A stretch of DNA of 18,986 bases from an uncultured Clostridium sp. (GTDB lineage: Bacteria; Bacillota; Clostridia; Lachnospirales; Lachnospiraceae), in NCBI GenBank assembly GCA_900544905.1, contig UQXF01000071.1, positions 1 through 18,986 on the forward strand. Direction: 5' to 3'. Of the stretch, positions 14,407 through 18,986 are shown one piece after another. How positions within the stretch are numbered: the stretch's first letter is position 1; each line of letters starts with the position of its first letter. Position numbers and translations under genes: made by a program. The notes below the pieces were generated by a model. That model was not told the DNA's origin. It did no database searches and was given only the letters and a program-made list of their open reading frames with translations.

Positions 14407-15504
14407 CTATACATTAAACTTAAACAGGATGACGTCTCCGTCCTGGACAACATATTCCTTACCCTCAGAACGTACAAGTCCCTTTTCCTTCGCTGCCACC
14501 ATGGAACCGTTTTCCACCAAATCCTTATAATTTACCACCTCTGCCCGGATAAAGCCCCGTTCAAAATCCGTATGGATTTTTCCGGCAGCCTGAGGCGCCT
14601 TTGTCCCCTTCTTGATTGTCCATGCACGGGTTTCGTCCTCTCCGGAGGTCAGATAAGAAATCAGTCCCAGCAGAGAATAGCTTGCACGGATTAATTTATC
14701 CAGTCCGGATTCTGAAAGTCCCAAATCCTCCAGGAACATCTTCCTCTCATCCTCTTCCAATTCGGAAATCTCCTGTTCAATCTGGGCACACACAGCAAAT
14801 ACCTCGGAGCCATATTCTGCCGCATAGTCCCTGACAGCCTTCACATATTCATTCCCTGCACCATCATCTGACAAATCATCCTCCGCCACATTTGCTGCAA
14901 AGATAACCGGTTTTCTGGTAAGGAGATTATACTCTGCCATCCACGCCTCCTCGTCCTCACCATCCACTTCAAAGGTAATGGCAAGCTTGCCGTTTTCCAA
15001 ATGCTCCTTAATGCGTTTCATAAAGGCAACTTCCTTTGCAATATCTTTATTATTATTCGCCGCTCTCTGATTCTTTGCAATTCTTCTGTCCAGTATTTCA
15101 ATGTCTGAAAAGATTAACTCAAAGTTAATGGTTTCAATATCACGAAGGGGATTAATGCTTCCGTCTACATGTACCACATTGGAATCCTCAAAGCAGCGCA
15201 CCACATGGACAATGGCATCTACTTCCCTGATGTTGGATAAGAACTGGTTACCGAGACCTTCCCCTTTGGAGGCTCCCTTCACAAGACCTGCAATATCCAC
15301 AAATTCAATGACAGCCGGTACGGTTTTCCTGGAATTATACATCTTGGTCAGGACATCAATTCTCTCATCCGGTACCGGAACCACACCCACATTGGGGTCG
15401 ATGGTACAAAACGGATAATTTGCAGATTCTGCTCCTGCCTTTGTTAACGAATTAAATAATGTACTTTTGCCTACATTTGGAAGGCCAACGATTCCCAGCT
15501 TCAT
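14407..15504 (-). CDS. ychF: Ribosome-binding ATPase YchF (OLA1 family)
   Basis: YchF is an Obg-related P-loop protein that hydrolyses ATP rather than GTP and binds the ribosome; it is linked to stress responses. The 365-residue product has G1 GLPNVGKST (7-15), the segment NYPFCTIDPNVGVVPVPDER, G3 DIAG (70-73) and NVAE (205-208). The last has Glu where GTPases have NKxD, which explains the ATP preference. A coiled-coil stretch (about 130-170) and a C-terminal TGS domain (about 280-365, RAWTIKKGTKAPQAAGKIHTDFERGFIRAEV) complete the usual layout. ATG 15504 follows AGGAGG with eight bases of spacing. The 82-base gap to the upstream gene shows no terminator and only a poor promoter candidate, so read-through from the upstream gene is possible. 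Confidence 0.97.
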   Translation of the reverse strand: MKLGIVGLPNVGKSTLFNSLTKAGAESANYPFCTIDPNVGVVPVPDERIDVLTKMYNSRKTVPAVIEFVDIAGLVKGASKGEGLGNQFLSNIREVDAIVHVVRCFEDSNVVHVDGSINPLRDIETINFELIFSDIEILDRRIAKNQRAANNNKDIAKEVAFMKRIKEHLENGKLAITFEVDGEDEEAWMAEYNLLTRKPVIFAANVAEDDLSDDGAGNEYVKAVRDYAAEYGSEVFAVCAQIEQEISELEEDERKMFLEDLGLSESGLDKLIRASYSLLGLISYLTSGEDETRAWTIKKGTKAPQAAGKIHTDFERGFIRAEVVNYKDLVENGSMVAAKEKGLVRSEGKEYVVQDGDVILFKFNV

Positions 15505-15586
15505 TTTATAATCCTCCTGAAATTTATTTAATGAGTTTTCATAAATACCATCAATGGAAACTCCCTGAATCTCATTTTTTAAAATA

Positions 15587-16489
15587 CTATTGGTATAAAC
15601 TCTGAATAAACTTATTATATTTTTTTGTATTTAGCCAATACATACCCGTTCCGCCTCCAATTTTACCCTTGCCGGCGGTCTTTATTCCACTCCTTTTCAA
15701 GGCTTTGCACCCATACCAATTCAGATACCGCAGCTTGGAGGCTTTGTTCACTTTCACGCTTTTTAGTTTATCGCAGCGATAAAAATACACATAAAGCAGC
15801 TTTTTACATTTGCTTAGATTAACAGTTTTCACAGAGCTTACCAAAACGATAACCTCCTGAAGATTTTTATACTTTGACAAATTCAAAGAACTACATTTTA
15901 CTTTGCATAGTGAAATACTTCTTAATTTACTTTTTTCTTTTGGAAGCTTTAACTGTGTCAAATAATCCGTAGCGTAATTAATATCAAATATAACCAGTTT
16001 ACTGCAATTCGATATATCTAACTTCTTCAACTTTTTCTTAAACGAAGACCGCCGGGAAGACAGCTTTATTTCCTGTACACCGGGAGCATTAATCTTCAGA
16101 CTTTTTGTATTTACATCATACAAAGTCAGCCATCGAACAGAAGCACTTTTCGGAATCGTCAATGTGCTCTTTGAATACTTTAAAAGAGATACTGTGCTGA
16201 CATTAGGAAAATGCTCTATCCCTCCAAGTCCTGTTATTTTAATATCCACTTTCCCGTCATTATTCGTATCATTATTAATGACAAACACTTTACTCAATTC
16301 AGCCATTGACAAATAACCGTCGCCATCGGTATCCTGCTTCTTTGCAAATGCTGTTAAGCCCTTAAAATTAGTACTATTGATAGCAATTTTTTTATCTGCA
16401 TCTGTTGCAGCTGCCTGCACACTGATATTATTCGCTGCCACCAACAGTACGGCGAATGCCATAAATAGCACCATTTTCAAATTTTTCAT
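15587..16489 (-). CDS. Secreted EF-hand/leucine-rich repeat protein, function unknown
   Basis: I do not recognise a named gene. The 300-residue product has a signal peptide (about 1-27: MKNLKM, hydrophobic core, VQAAA cleavage region). A canonical calcium loop follows at residues 53-64 (D-T-D-G-D-G-Y-L-S-M-A-E), then a degenerate one at about 74-85 (D-T-N-N-D-G-K-V-D). This pair resembles EF-hand or dockerin loops. From about residue 88 (GLGGIEHFPNV) a leucine-rich solenoid runs to the end, with irregular units such as KKLDISNCSKL, SLNLSKYKNLQEV, TVNLSKCKKL and KSVKVNKASKLRYL. The mature part is strongly basic. Calcium loops followed by leucine-rich repeats are common in surface proteins of gut Clostridia. 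ATG 16489 follows GGGAGG. Codon use is more AT-rich than the flanking yebC and ychF, suggesting an accessory gene. Confidence 0.82.
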   Translation of the reverse strand: MKNLKMVLFMAFAVLLVAANNISVQAAATDADKKIAINSTNFKGLTAFAKKQDTDGDGYLSMAELSKVFVINNDTNNDGKVDIKITGLGGIEHFPNVSTVSLLKYSKSTLTIPKSASVRWLTLYDVNTKSLKINAPGVQEIKLSSRRSSFKKKLKKLDISNCSKLVIFDINYATDYLTQLKLPKEKSKLRSISLCKVKCSSLNLSKYKNLQEVIVLVSSVKTVNLSKCKKLLYVYFYRCDKLKSVKVNKASKLRYLNWYGCKALKRSGIKTAGKGKIGGGTGMYWLNTKKYNKFIQSLYQ

Positions 16490-16550
16490 AAAAGTATCCT
16501 CCCTCTGCTTCTTTTTGTCTCTCTTATACCCTGCTTCAATATATCATAAT

Positions 16551-16588
16551 AAAGGATGAAACCGTCTCACGTAACCGTTTCATCCTTT
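16551..16588 (-). terminator. Intrinsic terminator of yebC
   Basis: Perfect 12-base arms AAAGGATGAAAC (16551-16562) and GTTTCATCCTTT (16577-16588), with two further inner pairs, form a stable hairpin 20 bases after the yebC stop. On the minus strand the stem ends CCTTT followed by ATTATGATATATT, an interrupted T tract. Efficiency is probably moderate. It separates yebC from the secreted leucine-rich gene. Confidence 0.75.
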
Positions 16589-16607
16589 CACATTTCATTG
16601 TAAAATC

Positions 16608-17336
16608 CTATTCGTCCCAGTTATGGTAAACTGCCTGGACATCATCATCCTCGTCCAGCAAATCTAAAATCTTATTAATCTTCTTGATATCCTCATCACT
16701 GGTAAGCTCCACCCATGTCTGCGGAACCATTGTCACCTCTGCCGACGCCATAGGTATCTTTTCTGCCTCCAGGGCTTCCCGCACTGCAGAAAAGTCATCC
16801 GGCCCGGTAATGATTTCAAAGCTGTCCTCTTCTTCCGCAAAATCCTCTGCTCCAGCATCCAATGCCATCATCATAAGGTCGTCTGCATCCATATCGCACT
16901 CTTCCTTATCAATGATAATCTGTCCCTTTTTATCAAACATAAAGGATACACAGCCAGGAGTTCCCACATTACCGCCACCCTTTGTAAATGCATTTCTTAC
17001 ATTGGAGGCTGTCCTGTTCTTGTTATCCGTCAGAGCGTCCACAATAATGGCTGTACCATTTGGTCCATAGCCTTCATATGTAATGGACACATAATTAACA
17101 GAGTTTGCATCTCCCGCCGCCTTCTTGATGCCTCTCTCAATGGTATCATTTGGCATGTTATTTGCCTTTGCCTTGGCAATCACATCCCGAAGCTTGGAAT
17201 TGTTATTCGGGTCTGCTCCTCCCTCTTTCACCGCTACTGCAATTTCTCTACCTATTATAGTAAAGATTTTTCCCTTTGCCGCATCATTTTTTTCCTTTTT
17301 ATGTTTAATGTTTGCAAATTTTGAATGTCCTGACAT
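16608..17336 (-). CDS. yebC: YebC/PmpR (TACO1) family protein
   Basis: YebC proteins are conserved cytoplasmic factors. Some were described as DNA-binding regulators, and more recent work assigns YebC a ribosome-associated role in translating proline-rich stretches. The 242-residue product starts with the family signature MSGHSKFANIKHKKEKNDAAKGKIFT and has the three-domain layout: a helical N-terminal domain (to about 75), then alpha/beta domains with YEGYGPNGTAIIVDALTDNKNRTASNVR and KGGGNVGTPGCVSFMF. The acidic C-terminus ends LDEDDDVQAVYHNWDE. ATG 17336 follows AGGAG at eight bases. It has its own promoter and terminator, so it is probably monocistronic. Identification of the family is secure; the exact role here is not shown by the sequence. 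Confidence 0.95.
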   Translation of the reverse strand: MSGHSKFANIKHKKEKNDAAKGKIFTIIGREIAVAVKEGGADPNNNSKLRDVIAKAKANNMPNDTIERGIKKAAGDANSVNYVSITYEGYGPNGTAIIVDALTDNKNRTASNVRNAFTKGGGNVGTPGCVSFMFDKKGQIIIDKEECDMDADDLMMMALDAGAEDFAEEEDSFEIITGPDDFSAVREALEAEKIPMASAEVTMVPQTWVELTSDEDIKKINKILDLLDEDDDVQAVYHNWDE

Positions 17337-17382
17337 TTCACCGACTCCTATCCTTTAAAATACTTTTTCACATGCGTTCTTT

Positions 17383-17411
17383 ATTTTAACACCATATAGT
17401 TTCTTTTTCAA
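17383..17411 (-). promoter_or_regulatory. Predicted sigma-A promoter of yebC
   Basis: The minus strand has TTGAAA (17406-17411), exactly 17 bases, then TAAAAT (17383-17388). Both hexamers match consensus at five of six positions. Start near 17376 gives a leader of about 40 bases before the yebC ATG at 17336. Confidence 0.7.
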
Positions 17412-17465
17412 GCCGCAATTCATAAAACAGCAAGCACCGAAAAAGAGCCACTTTAGGCGATTCTG

Positions 17466-17948
17466 CTACCGGGTAAAATACATAATTAAATAAATAATAC
17501 CAAGTACAATCAGAATCGGAATACCAAAGGTCACCAGCACCCAGAAGCCAAGCTTTAGGATAAAGTACACAAGTATAACCAGCACAATAATCAGTGCCAC
17601 AAAAAGCACCTTCGCATACCATGCATTAAAATCAAACGTAAACTCTTTATGTGTCTGCCGGGCAGATTCCGTCTTTTCAGAAAATGGATTTCTTCTGACC
17701 TTTTTTGTTCTTCCATCCTCTGTATATTCTACATCCGCAGTCCGCTCTCCCGCCTGTGCCGCTATGATGGAGCGTGCAATCAGCGCAGGCTTTCCCAGCT
17801 CCGCCAGCACTTCCGCCTCGCTTCTGCCCTTTCGCATCTCCTCGTCAATATAATTTGAATAGTAGCCATAGGAATCCATCATTACCTCCGGCGGCACCTC
17901 ACCGGTTAAAGCACTCTTTAATTCTTCTAAAAATTCCTGCTTTGTCAT
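17466..17948 (-). CDS. DUF1700/HAAS-domain membrane protein
   Basis: The 160-residue product starts MTKQEFLEELKSALTGEVPPE and continues MDSYGYYSNYIDEEMRKGRSEAEVLAELGKP, the helical HAAS (DUF1700) domain. About 115 residues of mostly soluble sequence follow the start, and then two tightly spaced hydrophobic helices (about 114-135 and 138-157) ending in YFTR. HAAS proteins are usually paired with a PadR-like regulator and are thought to be membrane sensors or anti-regulator partners. No PadR gene is visible here, but the upstream neighbour is cut by the contig end. The frame is open to 17987, but ATG 17948 has AAAGGAGG at good spacing. That site overlaps the stop codon of the upstream gene (17960-17962), so the two are coupled. 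Confidence 0.85.
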   Translation of the reverse strand: MTKQEFLEELKSALTGEVPPEVMMDSYGYYSNYIDEEMRKGRSEAEVLAELGKPALIARSIIAAQAGERTADVEYTEDGRTKKVRRNPFSEKTESARQTHKEFTFDFNAWYAKVLFVALIIVLVILVYFILKLGFWVLVTFGIPILIVLGIIYLIMYFTR

Positions 17949-17959
17949 TGCTTCCTCCT

Positions 17960-18938
17960 TTACTCTGCTTTTATCACAAGAACACAATAATTTCCTGCTT
18001 TAAAGGTCTGCCAGTTTACGCTGTTATATTTAAAATTATCCTCAAAGATAAACTGCATATCTTCCTCATCCTCAACATAATTCTCAATTACAGCCTCATA
18101 TCTTGGATTTCCTCCATTTACCATAGTATCATATGCACTTACGCTGTAATCATCAAAATTAGTAAAATAGGCTTCTTCCTTCACATAGAAATTCTCTGCC
18201 ATACTGTCTGCTGCTGGATAGTCTTCCCTGTTCCATGTATGGTTTTGCTCCATAATCTCATCCGGCACATTAAAATACGGATGCAGAGTTTCCTCTCCCT
18301 GGTCCGGCAGAGGGTCATCCCATGTTGCGTCTAAATGATACCATTTTCCATCTATCTCCACAAGATTCCAGGCATGGTCAACACCATCCGCTGTGCCAAT
18401 CACAAATTCCGACCTGATACCTGCACATTGAAACAGCAGCTGCAGCGCCTCCGCATAGCCATTACAAACTGCATCCTGATTCACCAGGGCACCATATGCC
18501 CGGTATATGTCACTGCCAGCCGGCTGGAATATGTCTTCACTGTACTTGCAATGGGTCACCAGATAATCGTGCAGTGCCAGCTCCTTTTCATAATCGGACA
18601 TCCCTTCTGAAATCTGTGTGTCCAATACTGTCTTTATCACTTCATATAATTCCTGTGCCTTTGGCTCTGAATCCGGAATGGGACTGTTCTGCAGATATGC
18701 CTGCATTGCATAATAATTAGCCGACTGCTTAATCGTAATGGTTACCTTTTTATAAGTATTCCCCACCAGCCCCACCTGCTGGTATGTTGCGCCGCTTCCA
18801 AATATACCGTCCAGTGATTCATTAATCTGGTTAATGGCATTCACATCCAAATCCTGCAGATAAACGGTAAAGGAATCCGAGCCCTTCATGATTTCCTCCT
18901 CCAGGCGTTCTGACAGGCTCTCCAAATCCGAATAAATA
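17960..18938 (-). CDS. Transglutaminase-like domain protein, N-terminally truncated by contig end
   Basis: 325 genomic residues remain, beginning IYSDLESLSERLEEE (first complete codon 18935-18937). The transglutaminase-like core has the Cys-His-Asp triad: DAVCNGYAEALQLLF with Cys158 (genomic numbering), VDHAWNLVEIDGKW with His188 and YHLDATWDDP with Asp203. Such domains are found in bacterial cysteine proteases and surface proteins. A signal peptide or membrane anchor, if present, would be in the missing part. The region before the core (about 1-90) is a mixed alpha/beta stretch of unknown role, and about 95 residues follow the core. Its stop overlaps the ribosome binding site of the DUF1700 gene. 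Translation upstream of 18938 is sequencing adapter and must be removed. The domain call is firm; the substrate is unknown. Confidence 0.88.
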
Positions 18939-18986
18939 CTGTCTCTTATACACATCTCCGAGCCCACGAGACTCGACGTCATCTCG
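18939..18986. other. Illumina Nextera adapter contamination (not genomic)
   Basis: Bases 18939-18957 are the 19-base Tn5 mosaic end CTGTCTCTTATACACATCT. They are followed by CCGAGCCCACGAGAC (18958-18972), the read-2 side of the Nextera transposase adapter. Next come eight bases TCGACGTC (18973-18980) in the i7 index position, which I recall as one of the Nextera XT indices, and ATCTCG, the first bases of the P7 tail. The match is exact from end to end. The window therefore holds only 18938 bases of genome. Confidence 0.99.

Noticed and set aside
15505..15586. A promoter or terminator between the leucine-rich gene and ychF
   Set aside because: Only a poor TTGATG/TTAAAT pair and a 6-base inverted repeat (GAGTTT/AAACTC) without a T tract are visible, too weak to annotate.
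17386..17622. Minus-strand open frame of 78 codons overlapping the DUF1700 gene
   Set aside because: It is out of frame inside a well-supported gene and has an implausible Cys/Trp-rich sequence.
17774..18334. Plus-strand open frame of 186 codons
   Set aside because: It is antisense to the transglutaminase-like and DUF1700 genes, has no ribosome binding site and has low-complexity Pro/Leu/Ile composition typical of antisense shadows.
1..18938. CRISPR arrays, insertion sequences, tRNA or rRNA genes, phage or defence genes
   Set aside because: I looked on both strands and saw no spaced long repeats, transposase motifs, cloverleaf or rRNA segments. The only regular repeat is the MraZ operator.

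Overview
The window is a stretch of a Bacillota (Clostridia) chromosome, most likely from the Lachnospiraceae. That placement is an inference from three things: the gene order mraZ-rsmH-ftsL-two class B PBPs-mraY-murD-ftsW-murA-ftsQ, strong AGGAGG-type ribosome binding sites, and moderate GC. Every gene I accept lies on the minus strand, so transcription runs from high to low coordinates. Most of the window is ordinary housekeeping DNA for division and wall synthesis. I did not find a new defence or mobile system.

Right part (about 13.4-18.9 kb), in transcription order: a truncated transglutaminase-like protein, a DUF1700/HAAS membrane protein, YebC/TACO1 with its own promoter and terminator, a secreted EF-hand plus leucine-rich protein, the ATPase YchF, and the lipoprotein-modifying enzyme Lgt. 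A strong intrinsic terminator closes this block. The last 48 bases (18939-18986) are not genomic. They are an Illumina Nextera transposase adapter with an index and the start of P7, so the contig really ends at 18938. The apparent N-terminus MTSSLVGSEMCIRDS of the last protein is translated adapter.

Middle (about 1.0-13.1 kb): the dcw cluster. It starts at a promoter whose start site sits in five ACCAC (minus strand GTGGT) boxes repeated exactly every 10 bp, the expected operator of the MraZ repressor encoded just downstream. RsmH methylates 16S rRNA. FtsL, FtsW, FtsQ and the class B PBPs form the divisome core that polymerises and cross-links septal wall. MraY, MurD and MurA make the lipid-linked precursor. 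A second good sigma-A promoter lies in front of mraY. The two tandem PBPs both carry a long acidic insertion just before the catalytic serine motif, and the second has KTA where KTG is usual. murE, murF, murG, murC, ftsA and ftsZ are not in the window.

Left end (1-915): the amidotransferase half of glmS, cut by the window edge, with its own TTGACA promoter. Its codon choice differs visibly from the dcw genes, and it lies where I would have expected ftsZ, so the join at about 916-1016 should be checked with reads.
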